Part shown: one piece after another, positions 35,167 through 43,726 of the stretch | Position numbering within the stretch: the stretch's first letter is position 1 | Layout of the letters: every line of letters starts with the position of its first letter | Assembly (NCBI GenBank): GCA_023391535.1 | Contig: JAEWAU010000044.1 | Location: 9,964-73,963 of the forward strand | Direction of reading: 5' to 3' | DNA: 64,000 nt | Source: Bacillota bacterium | GTDB taxonomy: Bacteria > Bacillota > Clostridia > Oscillospirales > Ethanoligenentaceae | The notes under the pieces: generated by a model | Seen by the model: the letters and a program-made list of their open reading frames with translations, nothing else | What the model was told of the DNA's origin: nothing | Database searches by the model: none | Program-made: the position numbers and the translations under genes

Positions 35167-35287
35167 GATGCGTTCGGGATGCGTTCGGGATGCGTTCGGA
35201 ATGGGTTCGGAATGAGTTCGAAATGAGTTCGGAATGGGTTCGGAAAGAGTTCGGAATGGGTTCGGAAAGAGCTCGGAAAGAAGTCAG
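35167..35287. repeat. Eleven tandem 11-bp repeats before the nitroreductase start
   Basis: Units of 11 bp run without a gap: three GATGCGTTCGG, then variants of AATGGGTTCGG, AATGAGTTCGG and AAAGAGTTCGG, the last degenerate unit merging into the AGGAGG ribosome binding site. The conserved core is TTCGG. The unit length is not a multiple of three and it lies upstream of the start codon, so it is not coding. Confidence 0.9.
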
Positions 35288-35299
35288 GAGGGGATTGCC

Positions 35300-36139
35300 A
35301 TGATTTTTACGGAGCCGTTGGAAGCGGTTGTCGGCCGGCGGTATTCGGTGCGCACCTATGTGAAAAAGCCGCTCGGCCCGCAGACAAAAGATGAGATCGC
35401 GGCGTATATCGAATCGCTCTCGAGCCCCTTCCCTGCAAAGCCGTCCTTTCGGCTGGTGGAGGCGGAGCCTGCGGCGAACGGCGCCAGACTCGGCACCTAC
35501 GGAATGATCAGGGGCGCGTCCGTTTTTATCGCGTCCGGGGTGAAGGAGGGGGCGTTTGCCACCGAAGCCCTCGGTTATGAATTTGAAAAACTGATCCTGT
35601 TCCTGACGACGCTCGGGCTCGGCACCTGCTGGCTTGGCGGCACGTTCAACCGCGCCGGGTTCCGAAAGGCCCTGGGAGAGCCGGAGGACGGACTTTTCCC
35701 CGCGATTTCGCCGGTGGGCTATTTCGAAAAAAAGAGCTTTCGGGAAACTCTGGTGCGCGGTTTTGTTCATGCGGATTCGCGAAAGCCGTGGGAAGAGCTG
35801 TTCTTCGACGGCGGTTTTGCGGCGCCCCTCTCGAAAGAAAACGCCGGCGCTTATGCCTTCCCTCTGGAGATGGTGCGGCTGGGGCCGTCGGCGTCCAATA
35901 AGCAGCCCTGGCGAATCGTCCGGGAAGCCGGCCGCTATCACTTTTACGCATACAAACTTCCGGGTTACAGCCGTGTGTTTCCTTTCGATATGCAAAGCAT
36001 CGACATGGGGATTGCGGCCTGCCATTTTCACCTTGCGGCTATGGAAAAAGGGCTGCCCGGGAGTTTCAGCCTGGACGCGGCACCCGCGTTGAATTTGCCG
36101 GAAAACCTGGTTTACCGGTTTTCCTGGCTTCCGGATTGA
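35300..36139 (+). CDS. Nitroreductase family protein (TM1586 type)
   Basis: A 279-residue flavin-dependent oxidoreductase. It starts MIFTEPLEAVVGRRYSVRTY, the nitroreductase FMN-binding opening. It contains GTYGMIRGASVFI, FLTTLGLGTCWLGGTFNR, the second half-domain motif RLGPSASNKQPWRIV and MGIAACHFHLAA. The double-domain monomer fits the TM1586/putative TM nitroreductase family. AGGAGG lies eight bases before the ATG. Substrate unknown. The 5' flank is the 11-bp repeat array. Confidence 0.82.
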   Translation: MIFTEPLEAVVGRRYSVRTYVKKPLGPQTKDEIAAYIESLSSPFPAKPSFRLVEAEPAANGARLGTYGMIRGASVFIASGVKEGAFATEALGYEFEKLILFLTTLGLGTCWLGGTFNRAGFRKALGEPEDGLFPAISPVGYFEKKSFRETLVRGFVHADSRKPWEELFFDGGFAAPLSKENAGAYAFPLEMVRLGPSASNKQPWRIVREAGRYHFYAYKLPGYSRVFPFDMQSIDMGIAACHFHLAAMEKGLPGSFSLDAAPALNLPENLVYRFSWLPD

Positions 36140-36224
36140 ACCGGCCGGGCCAAACCCCGGCGCGGCGGTGCTGCGCGGAAGGATATCATTCCGGTAATGA
36201 AGTGATTTTGCGAGGATATCTAAA

Positions 36225-37331
36225 ATGTGCATGAGTGAAACGGAAGGCAGGATCTCCATATTGGGGGAGTTTGCCGACAAAACTCTCGAAAAAGAGTTTT
36301 TCAACCATTATATGGGCAAGGCCATCAAATATATCAAGCCGATCTCGCTCGTTTTGGGAATTCTCTATCTGCTGTTCATAATCCCGGATTACTTTAACAT
36401 AAAAGATCAGGGGACATTTCTCGTCATTCTGGCAAACCGGGTTATCTTCCTGCTCCTGGTAATCGTTCTGTTTCTTGCATGCACGAAGGTTAAAAATTAC
36501 GAAACCCTTGCCTTCTGGATAACCGTTTATGAGGTGATGGGCGTCATTTCGTTTATGATTATTTTCGGACTGTATGAAAACCCAAACTTTCTGATTCAGG
36601 CTTTTGGCGTGATGATTTTAGTTATGGGGATCTTTCTTGTTCCGAATAAATTTATCAATACGCTGGTTACCTCCTGCCTCATAACGGTTGCATTTTTTGC
36701 TTTGTCTTATTACAACAGAAGCGCTCTCAAACCTTCGGAGTATTTGGCGGGAATCGTATATATCCTGATCGTTTTAGTTCTCAGCAGCATTTCGTCCTTC
36801 CGCAATAACTGTTTAAACCGGAAAGAATACAGGAACAGCAAAGAACTGCTCCTCTTATCCACCACCGATCAGCTTACTCATATCTATAACCGGGCGCGGT
36901 TCAACGAAGAGCTTGAGCAATGGATTCGTAATTCGAAAGAGCAAAAAAGGCTTTTTTCGGTTGCGATATTCGACATTGACAACTTCAAAAATGTCAACGA
37001 CCGTCTGGGACATCTGGCCGGAGACAAAGTGCTGGTGGGAATCGCAGATGCCGTTCAGGCATCGATCCGGCAAGGCGATTTTTTCGCAAGATGGGGAGGC
37101 GACGAATTTGTGCTGCTGCTTCCCGATACGGACAGGCAGGAAGCGACGGAAATAACCGAGAGGCTGAAGACTTTAATTTCCGATAACATTTTTGAAACGG
37201 TGGGAAGGGTTACCTGCAGCTTCGGAATAGCCGTGTCAAGAGAAAACGACAACGCTGAAGTTCTGCTGGAGCGTGCGGATACGCTCCTGTATAAAGCCAA
37301 GGATGCGGGCAGAAACATCGTGGTGAGCTAG
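36225..37331 (+). CDS. Membrane-bound diguanylate cyclase (GGDEF)
   Basis: A 368-residue protein. Six predicted membrane helices occupy about residues 38-195. The GGDEF domain (215-368) has the intact active site WGGDEF (291-295) and an inhibitory RxxD site (RQGD, 282-285) five residues before it, so both c-di-GMP synthesis and product inhibition are expected. No HAMP or PAS domain; the membrane part may sense a signal itself. GAGG precedes the ATG. It lies on the island, so acquisition would feed into host c-di-GMP signalling. Confidence 0.85.
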   Translation: MCMSETEGRISILGEFADKTLEKEFFNHYMGKAIKYIKPISLVLGILYLLFIIPDYFNIKDQGTFLVILANRVIFLLLVIVLFLACTKVKNYETLAFWITVYEVMGVISFMIIFGLYENPNFLIQAFGVMILVMGIFLVPNKFINTLVTSCLITVAFFALSYYNRSALKPSEYLAGIVYILIVLVLSSISSFRNNCLNRKEYRNSKELLLLSTTDQLTHIYNRARFNEELEQWIRNSKEQKRLFSVAIFDIDNFKNVNDRLGHLAGDKVLVGIADAVQASIRQGDFFARWGGDEFVLLLPDTDRQEATEITERLKTLISDNIFETVGRVTCSFGIAVSRENDNAEVLLERADTLLYKAKDAGRNIVVS

Positions 37332-37502
37332 CTTTGCCGCACAGGAAACCGGCGAAATGGATAAACGGAGCATTCGGCCGCTTCGGAAAACCCATCTGAA
37401 AGGGTTTGCAGAGCGATGCTCCTGCTGCGGAATGGAATGAGGCTGTATAAATCGCTCCGGATTTTGCCTATACTATTGGAAAAAGGTGAAGGAGCTGTTC
37501 GT

Positions 37503-37733
37503 ATGGTGCGCACAAGAAAACCCGCAGAACAAAAAATCAGGGAACTGGAAGCGATGAAATCGCAGCTGATTGCGAAAATGGAAAAGCTGAAGGTTCAGGT
37601 CGCAAAGATCGATTCCTCTATTCGGTCCATTGAGAGCGGGCGGAAGGAAAAAGAGCTTGAAAAGCTGCTCGCGGCCATCCAGGCAACCGGAAGGTCTCCG
37701 GAAGAAGTTCTCGCGGCGTTGAAATCCGCGTAA
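37503..37733 (+). CDS. Small coiled-coil protein
   Basis: A 76-residue protein with AAGGAG eight bases before the ATG. It is almost wholly helical: a Lys/Glu-rich coiled coil (residues 8-55) and a terminal helix TGRSPEEVLAALKSA. The layout resembles small coiled-coil proteins such as DUF4315 that are frequent in Firmicute mobile elements, but the match is by general look only. It is followed by a strong bidirectional terminator. Function unknown. Confidence 0.55.
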   Translation: MVRTRKPAEQKIRELEAMKSQLIAKMEKLKVQVAKIDSSIRSIESGRKEKELEKLLAAIQATGRSPEEVLAALKSA

Positions 37734-37737
37734 AAAA

Positions 37738-37774
37738 AACGGAGCGGCCCGAACTTGGGGCTGCTCCGTTTTTT
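37738..37774. terminator. Bidirectional terminator
   Basis: Arms 37739-37750 and 37758-37769 (12 bp, one G-U) with an A run before and a T run after. It serves the small coiled-coil gene and possibly the converging glycosidase gene. Confidence 0.85.
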
Positions 37775-37879
37775 CGCGTCCGGTCTCCGCGAAGGAACGC
37801 GCGAAGGGGCGGCGCATAACGGAAAGCAATGCGGACATGCCGGACAGCGCGGGCGCGGGAAACGGTTCCGATGGCGGAA

Positions 37880-40057
37880 TCAGCGCGGCAGCACAAGAGC
37901 CGGGCCGGTTACCTCAAAAGCGGCCCGGAGCACGGCGGAGCCGGTGAGCACCGCGCTGCGCGCGTCGGGCTGGCTGCCGCCGGCATAGACGCGGAAAACG
38001 CCCGGCTCCAGCATGCAGTTCCCCTCGTTTGTAATAAGCGCCATCTGCCGCGGCGTAACGGTGAAACGCGCGCGCGCCGCTTCCCCGGGCTTCAGATGCA
38101 GCTTTTCCACCCCCGCAAGCTGCCACCGGGGCACGCGCACGCCGGCCTCGCAATCCTGAAGATACAGCTGCACTGTTTCGTCCGCCTCGAAATCGCCGGC
38201 GTTCCGAACCAGCACCTCGGCCTCGACGCTTTCGCCCGCCGCAATTTTGCCGGCGCTGAGCGTCAGGTTCGTATATTCGAACCGCGTGTAGCTCAGCCCG
38301 TAGCCGAAGGGGTAAAGCGGCTCGGCCTTTGAGAAACGGTAGGTGCGGTTTTCCATGGAATAGTCGTCAAACGGCGGGAGATCGTCTTCCGAGCGGTAGA
38401 AGGTAACCGGAAGCCTGCCGGAGGGCGAGAAATCCCCGAACAGCAGCGAGGCGACGGCGCGCCCGCCCTGCGCGCCGGGGTACCACGCCTGAACAACGGC
38501 TTTCGCGCGTTCGTCGGCCTCGTTCACGGCCAGGGCGCTGCCCGCGAGCAGCACAACGACCACGGGCCTGCCGGTGTTCAGCACCGCCTCGAGCAGTGCC
38601 TGCTGCCTGCCCGGGAGCTGAAGGTTCCGCTTATCGCCGCTTGCGAATTCATTCGAAGTGTCGCCTTCCTCGCCCTCGATGGAGGAATCCAGCCCGAGGC
38701 AGAGCACGGTGACGTCGGCGCGCTCGGCCGCGGAAACGGCTTCCGCAAAGCGGTCGTCGGCGTCCGTCAGGTTGCTGGAGCGGTCTTTGAACAAATGGCA
38801 GCCTTCGGCGTAATAGACGCGCGCGCCCTTTTGCACGGCTTCGCGGATGCCCTCGAGCACCGTCACGTATTCCGACGCGGTGCCGCAGTAATTGCCCTCG
38901 AGCGCGGCGCGGCTGTCCGCATTGGGGCCGATCACGGCGATGGAGGAGATCTTCCGGCGGCTAAGCGGCAGGAACGAGCCGCGGTTGCGCAGCAGAACCA
39001 GGGATTTCTCGGAAACCTCGAGCGCGAGCCGCCGGTGCTCTTCGGAGTCGTTTTGTTCATAGGGGATGGAGGCGTAGGGCACATGCGCGGGCGCGTCGAA
39101 CATCCCCAGACGCATCCGGATGAGCATCAGGTGGTACACGGCCTCGTCGATATCCGCCGGATCGATCAGATGATCCCGGTACGCTTCGAGAAGATGGACG
39201 TAGGCACAGCCGCAGTTGAGATCGCAGCCGCTTTTCACGGCGAGCACGGAGGATTCCGTCTGGCACTTCGTCACCTTATGCCCCTCGTTAAAATCCCGGA
39301 TGGCCCAGCAGTCGGAGGTCACATAGCCGCCGAACTTCCACTCGCCGCGCAGGATGCCGCGCAGGAGAGTCCCGCTGCCGCAGCAGGGCTCGCCGTTGAC
39401 CCTGTTGTAGGCGCCCATCACGCCCGCCACCCCTGCCTCCTTCACGGCGGCTTCGAAGGCGGGCAGATAGGTTTCCCAAAGGTCCTTCTGCGACACGACG
39501 GCGTTGAACCGGTGGCGCTCCGCCTCGGGCCCGCTGTGTACGGCAAAATGCTTGGCGCACGCGGCCGCCTTCAGGTATTTGGGGTCTTCGCCCTGAATTC
39601 CCCGGATGAACGCCACCGTCAGGCGCGCGGTGAGGTACGGGTCCTCACCGTAGCTTTCCTGCCCGCGGCCCCAGCGCGGGTCGCGGAAGATATTGATGGT
39701 GGGCGACCAGAAGGTGAGCCCCTTGTAGATTCCGCAATCCCCTTTGCGCTGGAACTCGTGGTATTTTGCGCGCCCCTCCGTGGAGATGACGTCCGCCGCG
39801 CGGCGGATGAGCGCGGGGTCGAACGTGGCCGCCATGCCGATGGCCTGCGGGAACATGGTGGCCACCCCGGCGCGCGCCACGCCGTGCAGCGCCTCGCTCC
39901 ACCAGTTGTAGGCCGGTACGCCGAGACGTTCGATCCCGCCGGCGCCGTGGAGCATCTGGGAGACTTTTTCCTCCGGCGTCATGCGCTCCGTCAGGTCGCG
40001 CGCGCGCTGCTCAAAGCTCAAACCTTCGTCGAGATATGCCGGTTTGCCCGTTTCCAT
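37880..40057 (-). CDS. Glycoside hydrolase family 3, beta-xylosidase/beta-glucosidase type
   Basis: A 725-residue GH3 enzyme with the (beta/alpha)8 and alpha/beta sandwich domains and a C-terminal fibronectin-III-like domain. The nucleophile Asp lies in FGGYVTSDCWAIRDF. The flanking KSGCDLNCGCAY and NRVNGEPCCGS resemble the beta-xylosidase/arabinosidase branch more than classical beta-glucosidases. KHFAVHSGPEAERH is the conserved KHF region. There is no signal peptide, so it should act in the cytoplasm on oligosaccharides brought in by the ABC importer encoded just upstream (98 bp). The exact sugar is inference. Confidence 0.82.
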   Translation of the reverse strand: METGKPAYLDEGLSFEQRARDLTERMTPEEKVSQMLHGAGGIERLGVPAYNWWSEALHGVARAGVATMFPQAIGMAATFDPALIRRAADVISTEGRAKYHEFQRKGDCGIYKGLTFWSPTINIFRDPRWGRGQESYGEDPYLTARLTVAFIRGIQGEDPKYLKAAACAKHFAVHSGPEAERHRFNAVVSQKDLWETYLPAFEAAVKEAGVAGVMGAYNRVNGEPCCGSGTLLRGILRGEWKFGGYVTSDCWAIRDFNEGHKVTKCQTESSVLAVKSGCDLNCGCAYVHLLEAYRDHLIDPADIDEAVYHLMLIRMRLGMFDAPAHVPYASIPYEQNDSEEHRRLALEVSEKSLVLLRNRGSFLPLSRRKISSIAVIGPNADSRAALEGNYCGTASEYVTVLEGIREAVQKGARVYYAEGCHLFKDRSSNLTDADDRFAEAVSAAERADVTVLCLGLDSSIEGEEGDTSNEFASGDKRNLQLPGRQQALLEAVLNTGRPVVVVLLAGSALAVNEADERAKAVVQAWYPGAQGGRAVASLLFGDFSPSGRLPVTFYRSEDDLPPFDDYSMENRTYRFSKAEPLYPFGYGLSYTRFEYTNLTLSAGKIAAGESVEAEVLVRNAGDFEADETVQLYLQDCEAGVRVPRWQLAGVEKLHLKPGEAARARFTVTPRQMALITNEGNCMLEPGVFRVYAGGSQPDARSAVLTGSAVLRAAFEVTGPALVLPR

Positions 40058-40154
40058 CTATATTCACCCTCGTTTTTGCCTGTGCGGCATGTTCGGCCGG
40101 AATCGCTGCGTTTTCCTTATTCTACCGCAGCTCCGAAATCGTTTCTAAGCGCCG

Positions 40155-41030
40155 TCAGCCCTTCACGGCTCCTACGATCAGGCTTTTCTGCACCTGCTCG
40201 CTGAGGAAGCAGTAGATGACCAGCGTCGGAACCGTCGCGATCATCAGCCCCGCGCCGATGGCGCCCCAGTCGGTGTTGTGCGCGCCCGAAAGGGACATAA
40301 TGCCCACGGTGAGCGTCTTGAGTTTGTCGCTGCTGATGAACGTGTTGGCGAACATCAGCTCGTTCCAGGAGGAAAGGAACGTAAAGATGGCCACGGTGGA
40401 GATGGCGGGCCGCAGCAGCGGGGCCACGATGTGGTAAAAGATCTGGTAGATGTTGCAGCCGTCGATGCAGGCGGATTCCTCGATCTCTTTGGGAATATTC
40501 CGAATAAAGCCCGTCAGGATAAAAATGCCGATCGGGAGCGCGAACGCCACGTACGGAATGATCAGAGCCAGATAGGTGTTGAGCAGATGCATCTTGCGCA
40601 GAATGACGAACATGGGCAGCAGCGTGGCGTGGATGGGTACCATGATGCCGAGCAGCACATAGGTGAGGAACACGCCGCTGAGCTTCCAGTGCATCCGCAC
40701 GATGGCGTACGCCGAGGTGGAAAGCAGCACGGTGGAAACGGCGATGGTGGCCGCCGTGACGATGGTGCTGTTGAGCAGATAAAGGCCGACGTTGCCGCTG
40801 GTGAACACGGTTGTATAGTTGGAGAAGTGCCACATCTTGGGGAACCCGAGAACGTTCCCGGCAAAAATATCCTCGTTGTTTTTAAACGAGAACAGAAAAA
40901 GCCAGAAAATCGGGTAGATCTGAACCAGCGCATAAAGCGAGAGGAAAACGAGCAAAATCGTCCGCGGCAGGTTGAATTTTGCGGGTGTTTCCCGGTATGC
41001 GGCGGTTTTTTCGAAGGAATTTTCAGCCAT
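40155..41030 (-). CDS. Carbohydrate ABC transporter permease (MalG type)
   Basis: A 291-residue inner-membrane permease with six helices. The EAA loop is IPKEIEESACIDGCNIYQIFYHIVAPLLRP. It begins 20 bp after the partner permease gene. With that partner it forms the CUT1-family channel. No ATPase is encoded beside it, which is normal for CUT1 systems that share an MsmX-type ATPase encoded elsewhere. Confidence 0.9.
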   Translation of the reverse strand: MAENSFEKTAAYRETPAKFNLPRTILLVFLSLYALVQIYPIFWLFLFSFKNNEDIFAGNVLGFPKMWHFSNYTTVFTSGNVGLYLLNSTIVTAATIAVSTVLLSTSAYAIVRMHWKLSGVFLTYVLLGIMVPIHATLLPMFVILRKMHLLNTYLALIIPYVAFALPIGIFILTGFIRNIPKEIEESACIDGCNIYQIFYHIVAPLLRPAISTVAIFTFLSSWNELMFANTFISSDKLKTLTVGIMSLSGAHNTDWGAIGAGLMIATVPTLVIYCFLSEQVQKSLIVGAVKG

Positions 41031-41050
41031 GGTATTGTTTCACCCGCCCT

Positions 41051-41935
41051 TTAATACTCTTCGCTTTTGCCGAAGAGCTTTTGGATGATCACCGTGCAGA
41101 GCAGGCACTCCGCAATGATGAAGATAGCCATCGCGCTGCCGTAGCCGTACTGGTAGCGCGAAAAGATCGTGGTATACATCAGCGTGGTGGGCACTTCGGT
41201 GGAGTGCAGCGGGCCGCCGCCCGTCATTACATAAACCAGATCGAACGCCTTGAACGAGCCGGTAACGGCGAAAATGACGCATACCTGCAAAATCGGTTTG
41301 AGCAGCGGAATGACGATATGCAGAGAAGTCTGGATTTCGCTCGCGCCGTCGATGCGGGCCGCCTCCAGAATATCGGTGGAGACGGACTTGGCCGACGCGT
41401 ACATCAGCAGCATATGGTAGCCGACATACTGCCACAGCATGGCAACGAAAACCGCGCCCAGAGCCGTGTGCGGGTCCGCCAGCCACATGCGCTGCAGCGA
41501 TTTGAGGCCCACCGCCTGCAGAATGGTGTTCACGATGCCGTACTGCGAATCGTAAATTTTCATCCACAGCTGGCCGATCACGACGGTGGAAATGATGACG
41601 GGAATAAAATAAACGGTGCGGAAAAACCGTTCGCCCGGTATTCCGCGCGCCAGAACCAGCGCCAGGATCAGCGCGACCGGAAGCTGGATGCCCACCGAAA
41701 TCAGCGCCAGAATCAGTGAATTGACCACGGACCGGGGAAAGCCGTCCGTGTTGTTTACGAACAGATTGATATAGTTCTGAAAGCCGACGAACAGCCCCTT
41801 GGAAAAGCCGTTCCAATTCAGCGTGCTGTAATAGATCGAAAAGAAGATCGGCAGGACAATGATGACGGTAAAAATCAGGAACGTGGGAAAAACGAATAGA
41901 AAAAGCGCCTTTTTATCGCGCAGCAATTTTTCCAT
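41051..41935 (-). CDS. Carbohydrate ABC transporter permease (MalF type)
   Basis: A 294-residue permease with six helices. The EAA motif is DILEAARIDGASEIQTSLHIVIPLLKP. It is separated from the upstream binding-protein gene by 317 bp that holds several hairpins, which may reduce read-through so that binding protein is made in excess. AAAAGGG lies upstream of the ATG. Confidence 0.9.
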   Translation of the reverse strand: MEKLLRDKKALFLFVFPTFLIFTVIIVLPIFFSIYYSTLNWNGFSKGLFVGFQNYINLFVNNTDGFPRSVVNSLILALISVGIQLPVALILALVLARGIPGERFFRTVYFIPVIISTVVIGQLWMKIYDSQYGIVNTILQAVGLKSLQRMWLADPHTALGAVFVAMLWQYVGYHMLLMYASAKSVSTDILEAARIDGASEIQTSLHIVIPLLKPILQVCVIFAVTGSFKAFDLVYVMTGGGPLHSTEVPTTLMYTTIFSRYQYGYGSAMAIFIIAECLLCTVIIQKLFGKSEEY

Positions 41936-41999
41936 GAAGCAAGACCCTTTTCTTCGCGGCAGACGGCTTCACCGTCCGGCGCCCGGCATAAGGCCGTCC

Positions 42000-42096
42000 A
42001 GCGCCCGAACCGGGGCGGAAATTACCGCCCGAACCCGGGCGCGCATGGCCCGATACAGCGTTTCCCTGCCAACGGCGATCCGATTGGCAGGGAAAC
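42000..42096 (-). other. Hairpins between binding protein and permease genes
   Basis: A perfect 13-bp inverted repeat (42060-42072 and 42084-42096, 11-nt loop) and a GC-rich hairpin (about 42000-42042) lie in the 317-bp gap. With the palindromic repeat at 42181-42225 they fill most of this non-coding stretch. Likely effects are transcript stabilisation or partial termination. Confidence 0.55.
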
Positions 42097-42180
42097 ACCA
42101 CCTTGTACGTGTGCGTTCGGCACGTTTTTGAATGTGCTGCCCGGAAGCGGCGCACCCATTTCCCGAACAAAAAGCATGGA

Positions 42181-42225
42181 AAATCCGCGCCAAAAGCTTT
42201 GCTCTGCCGGTTTTGACGCGGATTT
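42181..42225. repeat. Palindromic repeat, copy 2
   Basis: Same palindrome as at 16441 (AAATCCGCGCCAAAAGC against GGTTTTGACGCGGATTT). Similarity to copy 1 continues for about 30 bp on the right side up to the binding-protein stop codon. Confidence 0.7.
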
Positions 42226-42252
42226 GCCCCGCACGCGGATCGGAAAACGGCA

Positions 42253-43572
42253 TCAGCCTACTTTGGACTGCATCTGCGCGGCGAATTGCTGCGGGGTGAT
42301 CTGTTTGCCGAACAGGCTCTGAACGAGGTCGTAATGCGTCTGTGCGTCGTTGCCCGTCAGGTAGAGGTCCCATGCCGGAACGCTGCCCGTGGAGCCCTGC
42401 ACGATGGTATCCATGATCTGCTTGGAGAGCGGGTCGATCTTGCTCTGGTCGAGGCTGTCGTACTTCCACTCCGGAAGGCCGCCGCCCGAAAGATACATGC
42501 CGTTGGAGAAGTTTTCGGCCAAATATTTGATGGCCGCGACCGCCTGGTCCTTATATTTGCTGTTGGCGCTCACGCTGAGAGCGTCGGCGCCGCCGCCTTC
42601 ATACTCCGTGGCCACGCCTTTGCCGCCCGCGATGGTTGGGAACGCGATTGCTGACACATGGCCTTTAAGGGAGGAACTGTCGATCACTTCCGCGTCAAAG
42701 TTGCCGCCGAAGTACATGGGGATCTTGCCCTGGGTGAATTCCGCAACCGCCTGGTCGCGCGTCATGCTCAGAACGTCCTGCGAGAACCCGCCCGCAGTCA
42801 CCAGGTCTTCCAGCTTCTGCGCGGCGTCCACAAACGCCTGCTGGTTGAACGAGGCCTTCTTGTTGAGCGCGTCGAGCGTGGTCTGGGCGCCTGCTTCGCG
42901 CAGGGCGACGATGTCGAACACCCACATTCCGGGCCATTCGTCTTTTTCACCCACGGTCATGGGCGTGATGCCTTTCGCCTTGAAGGCTTTGATATCGGCC
43001 ATCAGGTCGTCCCACGTCTTGGGCTCGGTGACGTTGTTCTGCTGGAAAAGCTGCGTGTTGACATACAAAGCGCCCGCCTGCTGATTGTAGGTGAGGCCGT
43101 AAACCTTGCCGCTGTATGTAATGTTCGTGAGGGCGCCGGTGAGCATCTTATCCTTGGTGCCGTCGTTCAAATAGCTGTCGATAGCCAGGATTTTGCCGGC
43201 GTCCACGAACGGCTCGGTAAAGCCGCCGGCCCAGGTATAGATGATGTCCGGCGCGTCGCCGGCCGCGATGGCCGTTTTGATCTTCAGCTTATAGGCGTTG
43301 TTTTCGGTGGCGCTTGCGTTCACCTGCACATTGGGGTTCGCTTTGTTCCAGGCCGCGATGGTATCCGCCATCGTGTGCTGCGTATCGTTGGTGTAGTTGT
43401 TCCAGAACGAAAGAGTGACTTTCTCGGCGGAAGAACTGGGTTGGGAGGAGGAAGCCCCGGACGTTCCGGAGGAAGATCCGGCCGAGCTGGCCGGATGACT
43501 GCATGCCGTCATGCTGGCCGCCAGAGATGCCGCCAGGGCAAGGACGCCGATTTTGCGGATGAACTGTTTCAT
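42253..43572 (-). CDS. Sugar ABC transporter substrate-binding lipoprotein
   Basis: A 439-residue family 1 extracellular solute-binding protein. Signal peptide with lipobox SMTAC (Cys at about residue 24), then a Ser/Gly linker and the binding domain starting KVTLSFWNNYTND. WAGGFTEPFVDAG, GLTYNQQAGALYVNTQLF and the late PIYFGGNF-like segment are typical. AAAAGGAG precedes the start. It delivers its ligand to the two permeases downstream; expression is probably driven by the YesMN-type two-component system encoded next to it. Ligand unknown, probably an oligosaccharide. Confidence 0.9.
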   Translation of the reverse strand: MKQFIRKIGVLALAASLAASMTACSHPASSAGSSSGTSGASSSQPSSSAEKVTLSFWNNYTNDTQHTMADTIAAWNKANPNVQVNASATENNAYKLKIKTAIAAGDAPDIIYTWAGGFTEPFVDAGKILAIDSYLNDGTKDKMLTGALTNITYSGKVYGLTYNQQAGALYVNTQLFQQNNVTEPKTWDDLMADIKAFKAKGITPMTVGEKDEWPGMWVFDIVALREAGAQTTLDALNKKASFNQQAFVDAAQKLEDLVTAGGFSQDVLSMTRDQAVAEFTQGKIPMYFGGNFDAEVIDSSSLKGHVSAIAFPTIAGGKGVATEYEGGGADALSVSANSKYKDQAVAAIKYLAENFSNGMYLSGGGLPEWKYDSLDQSKIDPLSKQIMDTIVQGSTGSVPAWDLYLTGNDAQTHYDLVQSLFGKQITPQQFAAQMQSKVG

Positions 43573-43726
43573 ATCTGGTACTCCTTTTCAAATGATTTTC
43601 TGTCCCTGCCCATTAATATAAACTGAATATTTCAACAATTGAATCCAATTTTATTACTGTTATCTATGAATTTTTGACATGGAGCGTTTTTCCAACGGCA
43701 TTGCGGCCGGAACTCCGGGGCGGCAA

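Noticed and set aside
35167..35287. CRISPR array
   Set aside because: Repeats are directly abutting 11-bp units with no spacers and no cas genes nearby.
33438..37830. Shared 14-mer GCATAACGGAAAGC at about 33440 and 37815 as a repeat element
   Set aside because: A single 14-bp match is expected by chance in 64 kb, and flanks do not align.
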